This document shows, piece by piece, positions 23,207-32,168 of a stretch of DNA of 64,000 nt; positions within the stretch are counted from its first letter, which is position 1, and each line of letters begins with the position of its first letter. The notes under the pieces are model-generated. The model saw only the letters and a list, made by a program, of their open reading frames with translations. It ran no database searches and was not told the DNA's origin. The position numbers were made by a program, and so were the translations under genes. Source of the DNA: Listeria rocourtiae FSL F6-920 (GTDB lineage: Bacteria; Bacillota; Bacilli; Lactobacillales; Listeriaceae); NCBI RefSeq assembly GCF_000525975.1, contig NZ_AODK01000024.1:49875-113874 (forward strand). The letters run 5' to 3'.

Positions 23207-23255
23207 AAAAGTCTCGCTACCCTGATGGGCACCCATCAAAAAGTAGCGAGATTCT
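23207..23255. terminator. Bidirectional terminator between azoR and the SRPBCC gene
   Basis: AGTCTCGCTAC pairs with GTAGCGAGATT, with an inner GATGGG/CCCATC stem and T-rich flanks on both strands. Confidence 0.8.
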
Positions 23256-23720
23256 TTATTTTGTATCTTTCAAAGCTTCAGACTCTACACGTTTCATAAA
23301 ATCCTCTACAACCTTATCATTATTCTTCGATCCACTGAGTTTCATCAACACTTTTCCAAGAAAATTAACACCTTGATTCGAGCCATAATAAATAAAACGC
23401 GTCGAGTTCTCATCTATTTTTTCAAGTGTAATCGATGTTTCAATCTTAAACGCCTTTGCTAGCAAAAATCCGCTCGTATTATGCTTACGTTCTGGCGTAT
23501 CCTCATGTTCTAAATCTTCCACAATATACGTCTCAACACGCTTTCCTTCCTGATATTTCTGCTGGTATGTCGAGCCGACAACGCCCTCTTTCATCTCAAT
23601 CGCTTTATGCTCAACCACCTGAGGCATCACTCGCTGAAGATTCTCAGGTTCAAATAAATTCCAAATCACCTCAATATTCGCCTTAATCACCATTTCTTCA
23701 TGCCACGTCACCGTACTCAT
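23256..23720 (-). CDS. SRPBCC (START-like) family protein
   Basis: 154 residues with the pattern of polyketide-cyclase/START-like proteins: WHEEMVIKANIEVIWNLFEPENLQRVMP at the N-terminus (helix-grip fold) and a C-terminal amphipathic helix. No catalytic residues are diagnostic. It begins 3 bp after the MerR regulator stops, so the two form an operon and probably handle a common small ligand. Confidence 0.72.
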   Translation of the reverse strand: MSTVTWHEEMVIKANIEVIWNLFEPENLQRVMPQVVEHKAIEMKEGVVGSTYQQKYQEGKRVETYIVEDLEHEDTPERKHNTSGFLLAKAFKIETSITLEKIDENSTRFIYYGSNQGVNFLGKVLMKLSGSKNNDKVVEDFMKRVESEALKDTK

Positions 23721-23723
23721 TAC

Positions 23724-24056
23724 TCATTCCTCCATTTCCAAAAATGTATCAATTTCCATAATAATCGCTTCCGTATCCGCAATCCGCTGACGTAAAGCCA
23801 CCTTTTTCTCCTTCAAAATTTCTTCGAGCTCATCCAATGATCGATCATGCACCACCATCAACATCTCCTGAATCGAAAAATCGAATCGGCGTAAATAAAC
23901 GAGCAATCTCGCCACTAAAAACGAGTTGTTATCATAATAACTATATTTATTACGAGGCTCCACAAAAACAGGTTGTAACAACTCTATCTGCGCATAGTAT
24001 CGCAAAGTCTCCTTCGTAAGCCCTGTCATCTCTGAAAACTCTCCAATTCGGTACAT
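23724..24056 (-). CDS. MerR-family transcriptional regulator
   Basis: 110 residues. MYRIGEFSEMTGLTKETLRYY is the classic MerR winged helix-turn-helix start (residues 1-21), followed by the R-Y-Y wing and a dimerisation coiled coil (70-105) without the Cys ligands of metal sensors. It is short, so effector binding would be minimal or by a partner protein. Transcribed just ahead of the SRPBCC gene. Confidence 0.82.
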   Translation of the reverse strand: MYRIGEFSEMTGLTKETLRYYAQIELLQPVFVEPRNKYSYYDNNSFLVARLLVYLRRFDFSIQEMLMVVHDRSLDELEEILKEKKVALRQRIADTEAIIMEIDTFLEMEE

Positions 24057-24224
24057 ATTCCCCCCTCCTCATCATCCAGTATAAACCACGGAGCGCACCA
24101 CAGTGTCAATAACGAACTTTCGTAAAAAAAAATTCATACTATTTCCACATTCTCTACCACACCTAATGAAAAATAGGTTATACTAGAAGAGTACACAATA
24201 AAACCATGGAGGACGGTGAGCATA

Positions 24225-24530
24225 ATGTCGCGAGAATATACAGAAGATGATCTTGTATACGGTGAATCTTGGGGACTTGTACATCGTGGTTTTTTAGCGG
24301 ATAGTGAAATCGAGCGAATGAAAGCGCTACGAGACAAGGTTATGGGCAAACAGGGCACAGCTGGTACAACTTTGAAACCGATTGGTAGAGTAATCATTGA
24401 TGGTGAATGGTATGATGCCAGGCTCAAAGATGGCTATTTAGATATAGGAACCCCTATCGTCGTTGTCGGTATTGATATTGGCTATGTATTAGTAAACGAA
24501 GACCTAAAAAGAGAGGAAGATAATTCATGA
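24225..24530 (+). CDS. Short NfeD-like OB-fold protein
   Basis: About 101 residues from ATG 24225, with GGAGG twelve bases upstream. The second half ([18 protein letters not shown] to DIGYVLVN) matches the C-terminal OB-fold of NfeD proteins that accompany flotillins. The usual membrane helices of NfeD are missing, so this form is soluble or held by its partner. Its stop overlaps the start of floA by 4 bp (ATGA), which signals translational coupling and a joint membrane-microdomain role. Confidence 0.72.
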   Translation: MSREYTEDDLVYGESWGLVHRGFLADSEIERMKALRDKVMGKQGTAGTTLKPIGRVIIDGEWYDARLKDGYLDIGTPIVVVGIDIGYVLVNEDLKREEDNS

Positions 24531-25462
24531 TTGGAACAATTATTATTGCAGTTTTAGTACTCGTATTTTTGATTATATTTTTCACATTGGTACCGGTGGG
24601 CTTATGGATTAGCGCCATTTCCGCACAAGTTCGTGTTGGACTTGGGACACTTGTTGGGATGCGCTTACGCCGTGTTACTCCTTCCCGCGTTGTCAAGCCA
24701 CTGATTAAAGCCGTAAAAGCAGGACTTGAGCTAGAAGTTAACCAACTGGAAAGTCATTACCTAGCCGGTGGTGACGTCGACCAAACCGTTGACGCACTTA
24801 TCGCTGCACACCGCGCCAATATCGCACTTGATTTTAGTCGCGCCGCTGCGATTGATCTTGCTGGACGTGATGTTTTAGAAGCCGTTCAAACCTCTGTTAC
24901 ACCCAAAGTCATTCGTACACCTGAATTTACCGGTGTTGCTCAAAATGGTGTCGAAGTAAAAGTTATCACACAAATTACCGTACAATCCAATATCGATCGC
25001 ATTGTCGGTGGTGCAGGTGAAGATACCGTCATTGCGCGTGTCGGTGAGGCCGTAGTCTCTACGGTCGGTGAAACTCGTGAACATACCGATGTTCTTGAAA
25101 ACCCAAATAGTATCTCGAAAAAAGTCCAAGAACAAGGTCTGGGAGATGGTACAGCTTATACGATTCTATCTATTGATATCGCAGAAATGCGTATTGGTGA
25201 CAATATCAAGGCCAAACTAGATATCGAAAAAGCCAATGCAGATATGGAAGTAGCACAAGCCGCAGCTTCTAAACGTAAAGCAGAAGCGATTGCCCTAGAA
25301 CAAGAAAATCGCGCTGTCGTAGTTGCAGCAGAAGCCGAAGTTCCAAGAGCACTTGCAAAAGCGCTCGAAAAAGGAAATCTAGGTGCGATGGATATTTACA
25401 GAATGGATAATGTTCAGGCGGATACGACGATGCGGGAAGCGATTGCGAAGGAGGATAAATAA
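24527..25462 (+). CDS. floA: Flotillin-like protein FloA
   Basis: 311 residues, near the usual 330. The N-terminus holds a membrane-inserting hydrophobic hairpin (residues 3-35), followed by the SPFH/band-7 domain and a coiled coil rich in Ala/Glu (225-285). FloA organises functional membrane microdomains in Bacillales. The C-terminal codons (REAIAKEDK) are duplicated downstream in the repeat at 25430-25810. Confidence 0.9.
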   Translation: MIGTIIIAVLVLVFLIIFFTLVPVGLWISAISAQVRVGLGTLVGMRLRRVTPSRVVKPLIKAVKAGLELEVNQLESHYLAGGDVDQTVDALIAAHRANIALDFSRAAAIDLAGRDVLEAVQTSVTPKVIRTPEFTGVAQNGVEVKVITQITVQSNIDRIVGGAGEDTVIARVGEAVVSTVGETREHTDVLENPNSISKKVQEQGLGDGTAYTILSIDIAEMRIGDNIKAKLDIEKANADMEVAQAAASKRKAEAIALEQENRAVVVAAEAEVPRALAKALEKGNLGAMDIYRMDNVQADTTMREAIAKEDK

Positions 25463-25810
25463 GTTCGGTGGCATCGTCGGTTCAGATGATGGGATTCTCA
25501 CTTCGTTCCTATCCATATTGAGTCTGTAACTCCTTTTAGCCGAACAGTCGTGAAGGATTACATGCTCGTTACACTCACATGTATATTGGGACTGTAACTC
25601 TTTTTAGTCGAACAGTCCCAACAATGCGGAAAGCGATTGCCAGAGAAGATAAATAAGTTTGGTGGCATCGTCGGTTCAGATGATGGGATTCTCACTTCGT
25701 TCTTATCCATATTGAGTCTGTAACTCCTTTTAGTCGAACAGTCACTGGTGGATTACATGCTCGCTTTGCTCTCATGTATATTGAGTCTGTACCTCTTTTA
25801 TTCTTGCTTA
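25430..25810 (+). repeat. 194-bp tandem duplication spanning the floA 3' end
   Basis: The block starting at 25430 (last 10 codons of floA plus about 160 bp) recurs at 25624 with roughly 85-90 percent identity by eye, including a second copy of the floA tail and stop. Each unit carries two sub-repeats of the type TTGAGTCTGTAACTCCTTTT ... GAACAGTC, some forming GGGACTGT/ACAGTCCC hairpins. Confidence 0.8.
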
Positions 25811-25839
25811 TATCGTTTCAGAAAGAAGGTGTAACGAAA

Positions 25840-26205
25840 ATGGATAGTATTTTTGCTAATATTGGTGATTGGTTCGGTACTGCAATCGTTATCATTGGTA
25901 TTCTTTTTGGGCTCATCAGCTACTTTAAAAAAGCGGAGACAGAAAAAGAGAAGGACGAGAAATCTAACCTTCCAAATGTGCCAAAACAACGATCTACATC
26001 TAAAAAATCACCTGCTAAAAAGCCTCAAACATCGGGCTACAAAGATACACTGATTAAAGATGCAATCTCAAATGCTGATCCTAATGTGACGCGTATGCAT
26101 CATCGCCATATGGCTACAAAAAAACGTGTCCGTGGAAAAATGCAGGAAGCAATCATTATGAAAGAAATTCTAGATAAGCCGGTTTCTATGAGGCCGCCAA
26201 AATAA
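25840..26205 (+). CDS. Small single-pass membrane protein of unknown function
   Basis: 121 residues from ATG 25840 (AGAAGGTG upstream). One transmembrane helix (about residues 10-28, FGTAIVIIGILFGLISYF) is followed by a highly charged Lys-rich cytoplasmic tail with an SKKSPAKKP stretch and an HHRHMATKKR segment. No family is recognised. It follows floA after the duplicated region and may be part of the same transcript. Confidence 0.65.
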   Translation: MDSIFANIGDWFGTAIVIIGILFGLISYFKKAETEKEKDEKSNLPNVPKQRSTSKKSPAKKPQTSGYKDTLIKDAISNADPNVTRMHHRHMATKKRVRGKMQEAIIMKEILDKPVSMRPPK

Positions 26206-26209
26206 AAAG

Positions 26210-26255
26210 AAACCAGTAAAGCGGTATGTATCTCACGCATTTACTGGTTTTTCTT
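26210..26255. terminator. Bidirectional terminator
   Basis: AAACCAGTAAA pairs with TTTACTGGTTT and ends in TTCTTT; it separates the convergent small membrane protein and MarR genes. Confidence 0.8.
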
Positions 26256-26268
26256 TGCCTAAAAAGGC

Positions 26269-26916
26269 TTATCTATAATCTTCATGTCCAAAATAATCTA
26301 CATTGCGCATGGCACCAAAATCTGGGTGTCTACCGTGGGAAAATCTTGGATCGCAATGGTGACCTCTGTGTCCTGGACCGTGGCCCCTACCGCTTGGTCT
26401 ACCTCCGCCAAAGCCAGGGAATCTGCCACGTCCTTGCAAGCGGGTATCTTCAAAGCCTTCGTCCTCACTCATATCACCTAACGCCTTTCCAAGCTCGTCT
26501 GTAATCCTGTGTAGATAATCGTGCAGATTCGCCTTTTCTTCATCATCTAGCACATCGAAAATTTTATTGTAATCGGTCTGATTATCCTTGCTCTGCTCTA
26601 CTGCTTTCGCACCGGCCTCTGTCAATTTAACATTCATCACACGACGATCTTCCTCAGATGGTTCACGCGTAATGTATTTATTTTTTTCCAGCTTTGCCAA
26701 CAGCTCACCTAAAGACTGGTTTCGCATATCGAGCAAGTATGCCAATTCTTTTTGTGTGATTTCAGGTTTCATTTTTAAAAGGGCTAATACTCGTCCTTGA
26801 CCGCGATAAGGATTTCCCAAAGGTCCAGCACCATGTAATTTAAGGCTTTGATACTGATGCAACATCCGATTAAATTGGATAAATTGTTTCATCAAATTGT
26901 TTTCTGTTTCGCTCAT
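26269..26916 (-). CDS. MarR-family regulator with a His/Gly-rich C-terminal tail
   Basis: 215 residues from the ATG at 26916, which has GGAGGAATTACAC directly upstream (better than 26955). Residues 1-145 are a MarR winged helix-turn-helix (ITQKELAYLLDMRNQSLGELLAKLE; wing DRRVMNVKLT). The last 55 residues are a low-complexity tail with many Gly, Arg and His and one Cys (GHGPGHRGHHCDPRF), absent from ordinary MarR proteins and suggestive of metal or nucleic-acid binding. It faces its own palindromic operator, so autorepression is likely. No target gene is adjacent apart from the protease behind it. Confidence 0.82.
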   Translation of the reverse strand: MSETENNLMKQFIQFNRMLHQYQSLKLHGAGPLGNPYRGQGRVLALLKMKPEITQKELAYLLDMRNQSLGELLAKLEKNKYITREPSEEDRRVMNVKLTEAGAKAVEQSKDNQTDYNKIFDVLDDEEKANLHDYLHRITDELGKALGDMSEDEGFEDTRLQGRGRFPGFGGGRPSGRGHGPGHRGHHCDPRFSHGRHPDFGAMRNVDYFGHEDYR

Positions 26917-26950
26917 GTGTAATTCCTCCATTAGTTCGTTTTTGTCATTA

Positions 26951-27006
26951 GACATATTTGAAAGGTACCTTCATTTATCATTATAAAGGTACCTTTCAAA
27001 TATGTC
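26951..27006 (-). promoter_or_regulatory. Double palindromic operator upstream of the MarR gene
   Basis: Two perfect 21-bp arms (GACATATTTGAAAGGTACCTT at 26951 and its complement ending at 27006) are separated by 14 bp. Each arm contains the self-complementary AAGGTACCTT, so the site offers two dimer sites within one large dyad. It precedes the MarR start by 35 bp. Confidence 0.8.
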
Positions 27007-27014
27007 AAGTTGAT

Positions 27015-28656
27015 TTAATTCGTTACCTTAATGAGCACGGTATCTTTTTTTAGAACCGTCTAATGACCGCGCTGTGATAATCGCTGTCCCAACTACTTTA
27101 CCAGTTATTTTTCCCTTAGTATCCACTGTCGCAATTTTAGTATTCGAGCTTGTCCAAGCAATTCCTTTATTCGAAGCATTAGTCGGTGCTATAGTGACCC
27201 GCATTTGGAAAGCCGTGTTCTTTTTGATGTAGACACCACTTCGATTTAGCGTGATTGCTGTTACTGGGTAGGCTGGACCAATTCTGACAGACATTACGTT
27301 ACCCGGCTTAGAGTTTACTTTGAAAGAAAAATTCGGATAGGCTCCATTACTAAGACGATTCGATGGATTTGTGCGATTATTCAAATAGATTTGTTGTGCT
27401 TTGCCTCTAGATCCCGTGCCGACGTAGTAAAGCGCATCAGACATGGCAGTGCTACCGCTATTCAACTGGGAGTAACCAATAATGCCTTGATTCGCCTCCT
27501 TCAATGTCACCATTTGTTTGCCTACAGTTTGATTGCCACCATAATTTGTATTCACATGATAAATAGCTATACCGCCTTTGTACACTTTGCCGATTAGCGC
27601 ACGGTCAAAGCCTATAAATTGCCGATTCTCTATTAAAAAGTACTCTCTCGGAGAACTTGTATTAATTCGCAAAATTGTCGTTCCTGCGTAAACCGTTTGG
27701 GTGGAAGATGTCGTTGTACTAACGACACGCGGTGTCACAGCACCAATTCTCACCTTAGAATAGGCGTCTAGAAGAATTGGTGTTTGACCTGGATAACTGT
27801 CACCAGATTGCTTTCCCCAAGCACCTTTTGCCATTAAGCTGTAAGTTCCAAGGCCACTCCCTGAACCGTTTGTATTGTATAAATCCATCAAACCAAGGTC
27901 ATGTCCAAGTTCGTGTGCAATCACACCAATTGTTGCCATATGTGTACCGTGCATTTCACCAAATTGAGTATATGTGAAAAACGTTTTACCATCTAGTTTT
28001 GGTGTGATATTCGCGTTCATTCCCCACATATGCCCCCAAACTGAGACCGCTGTGTTTGTGTATGCTCGTTCCTGACCTGCTACAATCGTCATCACATGAA
28101 GCTCACTCGCATCTATACGGCCATTTTTATTCGTATCATACTGTGCAAAATTAACAAAACCGTTCGCTGCAATTAGTGCATCCCGAACTATATACTGATT
28201 ACGTGTATCAATCGCCGTGCCAGTCCGTGGGTGATTACGATTCAATTTAACCCGTACTATACCATTATTTGCGATTCCTGACGTTTCATTGGCCGGAACG
28301 AGGTTAATTTTGGCATTCGTCGCCTGTGTATAATAAAGCCGTACTGATTTACTCGTCGTACTAAAAACTTTCTGATTCCAGCTCGCTTCGCTCTGTTTAA
28401 TTGCCACGTCTTTGAAACTCACTAGAATAACTAGCACGCGGTTTACAGCAGGCATAGCGCTCACTTTTGGAATCACCGTCGTTGGTGTTTGCGCTGGTAG
28501 AGATGATGCACTCGGATATTTACTTACCGTAACGGGAGTTGTTTGTGCATTTGCTTCTCGTAAGGAGTCTGTGGAACTTGTCTGTGCTATCGTTACGACA
28601 CATATCGATAGAACCATCATGACTATCAGCACCATCCATTTCAGAATAGGCCGCAT
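27015..28656 (-). CDS. Secreted M6-family metalloprotease with a Big_2 domain (frameshift near the C-terminus)
   Basis: The open frame gives 542 residues but its last eight look wrong. Reading the T7 tract at 27045-27051 as T6 completes the Big_2 Ig domain (GSKKDTVLIKVTN) and moves the stop to 27015. A signal peptide covers residues 1-27. The catalytic zinc motif HELGHDLGLMD (HExxHxxGxxD) lies near residue 247 in an M6-like domain; the Ig domain occupies the last 80 residues. M6 members such as InhA degrade host or matrix proteins after secretion; the substrate here is unknown. Confidence 0.85.
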
Positions 28657-28753
28657 GATTTGTTCCTCCTTTAATTCGGCTACATTCGCCGTTTCATGAT
28701 TGGTAATTAATACCCGAATTTAAAAAAGATTAAACGATGCGCATAGATGAGCA

Positions 28754-28783
28754 ATAAAAAAGCCCTCCGAATTCGAAGGACTT
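28754..28783 (-). terminator. Terminator of the L,D-transpeptidase gene
   Basis: On the minus strand AAGTCCTTCGAATTCGGAGGGCTT folds on itself and is followed by TTTTTATT. Confidence 0.8.
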
Positions 28784-28796
28784 GGTCTTGCTGCAC

Positions 28797-29480
28797 TTAA
28801 TATCTACTCAATTCCGTTCTTGGCGATTGAATAATCACTGGTTTTTTCTTAGGATCTAGCCATTTTAAAATTTTAACTACATTTGCTTGACTAGTTCCCG
28901 TGCATCCCATCGTGTAGCTACTAGATACATGGAAAAAGATTGCTGAGCCCCAACCAGGTTTTCTAAGTGGATTATAATTAATGACGAACGCATAATTGTA
29001 AGCCGGTTGATATAATTTTTCCGCAGACTTCCAGCGATTGTTGGCCGGGAGCACTTGCCATGAATTGTAAAGTTTAGACTTGCTATCATCCACCCAAACA
29101 TCACGTGTTGTCGTTTTGCGATAGGGCATCTTTGTTCCAGGATTAGCATAACGACCAAAAGCCGTTCCAAGCGTGAACTTCCCGCGTGGACTTTGAACCA
29201 CTGTCTCCCGCATCGTTGTTGCAAAACCATCTCTACCAATAAAGCCGTACATCAATGCTTTACGTTGCCAAATGCCTTTACTATCCCGCTCAAACGTCTG
29301 AATCGTTGCCTTGTTAGATTTATAGCCCGGTGTTGTCACTAAAATAAGTTGCTTATTCGCCCCCACTGTTTTAAAACGTTGCGCATCATTCGTCGCTGCA
29401 TCTGCCTTACTTCCAACTGCAAAAATAACCCCAAGCACTAGAAAAATAACAACCATACTACAAAACATTTTTTTTTTCAC
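28797..29480 (-). CDS. L,D-transpeptidase-like (YkuD) exported protein
   Basis: 227 residues from the GTG at 29480, which has AGGGGGGA upstream (better than 29537). The N-terminal helix (FCSMVVIFLVLGVIFAVG) is a signal peptide or anchor. The C-terminal YkuD-type motif FFHVSSSYTMGCTGTS has the catalytic His near 182 and Cys near 191. Such enzymes form 3-3 peptidoglycan cross-links or attach proteins; the fold match is weaker elsewhere, so activity is inferred. Closed by its own terminator. Confidence 0.75.
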   Translation of the reverse strand: MKKKMFCSMVVIFLVLGVIFAVGSKADAATNDAQRFKTVGANKQLILVTTPGYKSNKATIQTFERDSKGIWQRKALMYGFIGRDGFATTMRETVVQSPRGKFTLGTAFGRYANPGTKMPYRKTTTRDVWVDDSKSKLYNSWQVLPANNRWKSAEKLYQPAYNYAFVINYNPLRKPGWGSAIFFHVSSSYTMGCTGTSQANVVKILKWLDPKKKPVIIQSPRTELSRY

Positions 29481-29553
29481 AACAAAATCCCCCCTACTAT
29501 CTTTATAGGGTTCCACTGTTTTTTCATATCTAAACATGATAAAGGGTGAAAAC

Positions 29554-30087
29554 TTATTTGGATTTTAATACTGTCAAAATCTGTGTAACTTCCTCATCAA
29601 CCGTCATATCACCAGTAACTCGCAACACTGGGCAATTTAATTTTTGAATCCAAGCTTCATGTAGCTTCTTACTCCGCACATCGAGGCCACCACCTTCATA
29701 CCTCGAAGCCCACGCAACAAATTCCAAATGCGCCTCGTGCCTACTTCCTCCCGGCAAAATCGCATCACCATAACGCGCCCGTTCCCGATTCACCAATCTC
29801 TCTAACCTCACATCACGTGGTACCTCCAAAAAAACCACCACATCAAAAAGCCGTTCCAGTGACATCCCCCAGTTAGAAAGCGCACCCGACAGAATCCAAT
29901 CTTGATGTCCCGCAAAATCCTGCTCCATCATCTCCAATCGCTTCTCTATTACCCTTTTAATATTGTATTTCTCTTCCCAATAATAATTATCCGTATCAAA
30001 AAAAGGCACGCCAAGCCTATTTGCAAGCGCTCTACCGAGCGTTGAAGTGCCAGCACCCGATGCCCCCATCACATGAATTCTCACCAT
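29554..30087 (-). CDS. P-loop kinase-like ATPase (adenylate-kinase/shikimate-kinase type)
   Basis: 177 residues from the ATG at 30087 (GAGGGGGATAGG upstream). The Walker A loop GASGAGTST (residues 7-15) and the lid-like RLVNRERARYG segment near 110 place it among small nucleotide/metabolite kinases of the AAA_18/topology-modulation type. The phosphate acceptor is unknown. It stands alone between two terminators. Confidence 0.68.
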   Translation of the reverse strand: MVRIHVMGASGAGTSTLGRALANRLGVPFFDTDNYYWEEKYNIKRVIEKRLEMMEQDFAGHQDWILSGALSNWGMSLERLFDVVVFLEVPRDVRLERLVNRERARYGDAILPGGSRHEAHLEFVAWASRYEGGGLDVRSKKLHEAWIQKLNCPVLRVTGDMTVDEEVTQILTVLKSK

Positions 30088-30131
30088 CCACCTATCCCCC
30101 TCATAAAAGAAACTTCCCCACCATCCTACCA

Positions 30132-30166
30132 CAAAAAAGCACCACCAGCCAAAGCCAGTAGTACTT
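30132..30166 (-). terminator. Terminator downstream of the second ABC exporter operon
   Basis: AGTACTACTGGC pairs, with several G-U pairs, to GCTGGTGGTGCT and ends in TTTTTT on the minus strand, 170 bp after the exporter stop. Confidence 0.65.
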
Positions 30167-30216
30167 AAATGTTTTATAAACCTTGCACATTCAGCAGTAA
30201 TGAAGTCACCATCACG

Positions 30217-30338
30217 CCTCAGTAGGACAACAAATGCTTAGATGCTACAGGCTTACTTTATTCATCTGAATGTTGAATCTCTGTAACGCCTTACTTCGCA
30301 CAACCCCAGCATTTAGCGCTTGTCGTCAAGCTGAGCGA
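30217..30338. repeat. Dispersed repeat pair between kinase and exporter genes
   Basis: CCTCAGTAGGACAACAAATGCTTAG (30217-30241) faces an inverted relative on the minus strand near 30305-30335 (CTCAGCTTGACGACAAGC). The spacer has no coding potential. Confidence 0.5.
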
Positions 30339-32168
30339 CTAAACAGCTTGGTCATTTGCGAACTGACTATTATAAAGATCCGCATAGAAACCATTCTCAT
30401 CAAGCAATTCCTTATGCGTTCCTTGTTCAATCACATTCCCATGGTTCATAACAAGAATCAAGTCCGCATCACGAATCGTCGACAATCGATGCGCAATAAC
30501 AAAACTTGTCCGCCCTTCCATCAAGTTCCCCATTGCCAATTGGATGTTCAGTTCTGTTCGCGTATCAACGCTTGATGTTGCCTCATCCAAAATCAAGATG
30601 CTAGGATCAGAAAGAATCGCACGCGCAATCGTTAACAATTGTTTTTGTCCTTGCGAAATATTCGAGCCCTCTTCGTTAAGAATAGTATCATAACCGTCCG
30701 GCAAACGTCTAATGAATTCATCTGCATACGCCGCTTCAGCAGCAGCAACAACTTCTTCTGTCGTTACATTATCTCGTCCATACGCAATATTCTCCGCAAT
30801 CGTCCCGTTAAATAACCACGTATCCTGCAATACCATGCCGAATTTCGCGCGCACATCGTTTTTCGTCATATCACGCGTATCAATACCACCAAGACGAATT
30901 CCTCCAGCCTCAACATCGTAAAAGCGCATCAACAAATTGATAATCGTCGTTTTACCCGCACCAGTCGGGCCAACAATCGCTACCATTTGTCCTTCCTTCA
31001 CATCAATATTCAAGTCATGCATCAGCGTTTTATCTGGCGTATAACCAAATTTCACATGATCGAAAACAATTCGATCCGATTCTCCCGCACGATGCTCCAC
31101 ATTTTCCGGAATAGTATCTGTTTCCTCTTCCTCATCCAACACTTCAAAAATACGCTCAGCCGAAGCCATCGTAGATTGAATGATATTTGAGATGTTCGCC
31201 ACACTAGAAATAGGTTGCGAGAACAACTGCACGTATTGTGTAAATGCTTGGATATTACCAACTGTTAGCATTCCATTCGTTACAAAAATACCACCACCGA
31301 TGCAGACTGCTACGTAACCAATATTACCTACAAACTGCATGAGGGGCATCATGATACCTGAGATAAATTGCGCCTTTTTTGCAGCAACATAATAATCATT
31401 ATTTACCACATCAAACTTCGCCAGCGTCTTCTTCTCTTGCCCAAATGCTTTGATAACCGTATGCCCACCAAACGTTTCCTCTACATGATCGTTTAGCACA
31501 CCTAGATTTTTTTGTTGTGCTCCAAAATATTTTTGCGAACGGCTAGCTACAATTGCCACGAGCAAAATACTAAGTGGAACCGTCGCGACAACAATCAACG
31601 TCATCTGCCAACTAATCGTCAACATCATAATCAGAACACCGACAATTTGCACAATCGCCGTAATCGCCTGTGTTAAAGCCTGTTGCAACGTGTTTGCAAT
31701 ATTGTCCATGTCATTCACAGATCGGCTCAAGATATCACCATTAGAGCGTGTATCAAAGTAACGAAGTGGTAAACGGCTCAGTTTGGCCTTTAATTCTTTA
31801 CGCATATCATACACCGTACGTTGTGCCACACTCGACATTACATATTGTTGTAAAAAACTAAATAACGAACTACCTAGATAAAGCAATAATACAATAAACA
31901 GTACATCAAAAATCTTATCGTAATTAATCCCAGCTGGCGACATAACACCTGCAAATATTTCCGTCGTCGCTTTTCCAAGTTCTTTTGGACTAATAACATT
32001 AAAAATCGTTGACAATATAGCGAGTAAAAGCACTGTAATAAGCGAGATAGTCCGTGGTCTCATATATCCTAATAAGCGGAACAAAGACTTTTTAAAATCT
32101 TTAGGCTTGGCTGTTGGCATCACGGTTCTTCCGCCACCATGTCCACCTGATCCTGGTCCTGGACTCAT
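30339..32168 (-). CDS. Heterodimeric ABC exporter, active-site subunit
   Basis: 609 residues. A Gly/Pro-rich N-terminal extension (residues 1-22, GPGSGGHGGGR) precedes six membrane helices and the ATPase domain: Walker A GPTGAGKTT near 400, variant signature ISQGQKQ, canonical Walker [13 protein letters not shown]. It overlaps the partner's stop by 4 bp (ATGA). With the Asp-bearing partner it forms an EfrAB/BmrCD-type exporter, likely for drugs, with the MarR gene upstream as local regulator. Confidence 0.88.
   Translation of the reverse strand: MSPGPGSGGHGGGRTVMPTAKPKDFKKSLFRLLGYMRPRTISLITVLLLAILSTIFNVISPKELGKATTEIFAGVMSPAGINYDKIFDVLFIVLLLYLGSSLFSFLQQYVMSSVAQRTVYDMRKELKAKLSRLPLRYFDTRSNGDILSRSVNDMDNIANTLQQALTQAITAIVQIVGVLIMMLTISWQMTLIVVATVPLSILLVAIVASRSQKYFGAQQKNLGVLNDHVEETFGGHTVIKAFGQEKKTLAKFDVVNNDYYVAAKKAQFISGIMMPLMQFVGNIGYVAVCIGGGIFVTNGMLTVGNIQAFTQYVQLFSQPISSVANISNIIQSTMASAERIFEVLDEEEETDTIPENVEHRAGESDRIVFDHVKFGYTPDKTLMHDLNIDVKEGQMVAIVGPTGAGKTTIINLLMRFYDVEAGGIRLGGIDTRDMTKNDVRAKFGMVLQDTWLFNGTIAENIAYGRDNVTTEEVVAAAEAAYADEFIRRLPDGYDTILNEEGSNISQGQKQLLTIARAILSDPSILILDEATSSVDTRTELNIQLAMGNLMEGRTSFVIAHRLSTIRDADLILVMNHGNVIEQGTHKELLDENGFYADLYNSQFANDQAV

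Noticed and set aside
25462..25810. CRISPR-like array in the repeat downstream of floA
   Set aside because: Unit length (194 bp), only two copies and diverged sub-repeats do not fit CRISPR repeat-spacer spacing, and no cas genes are present.
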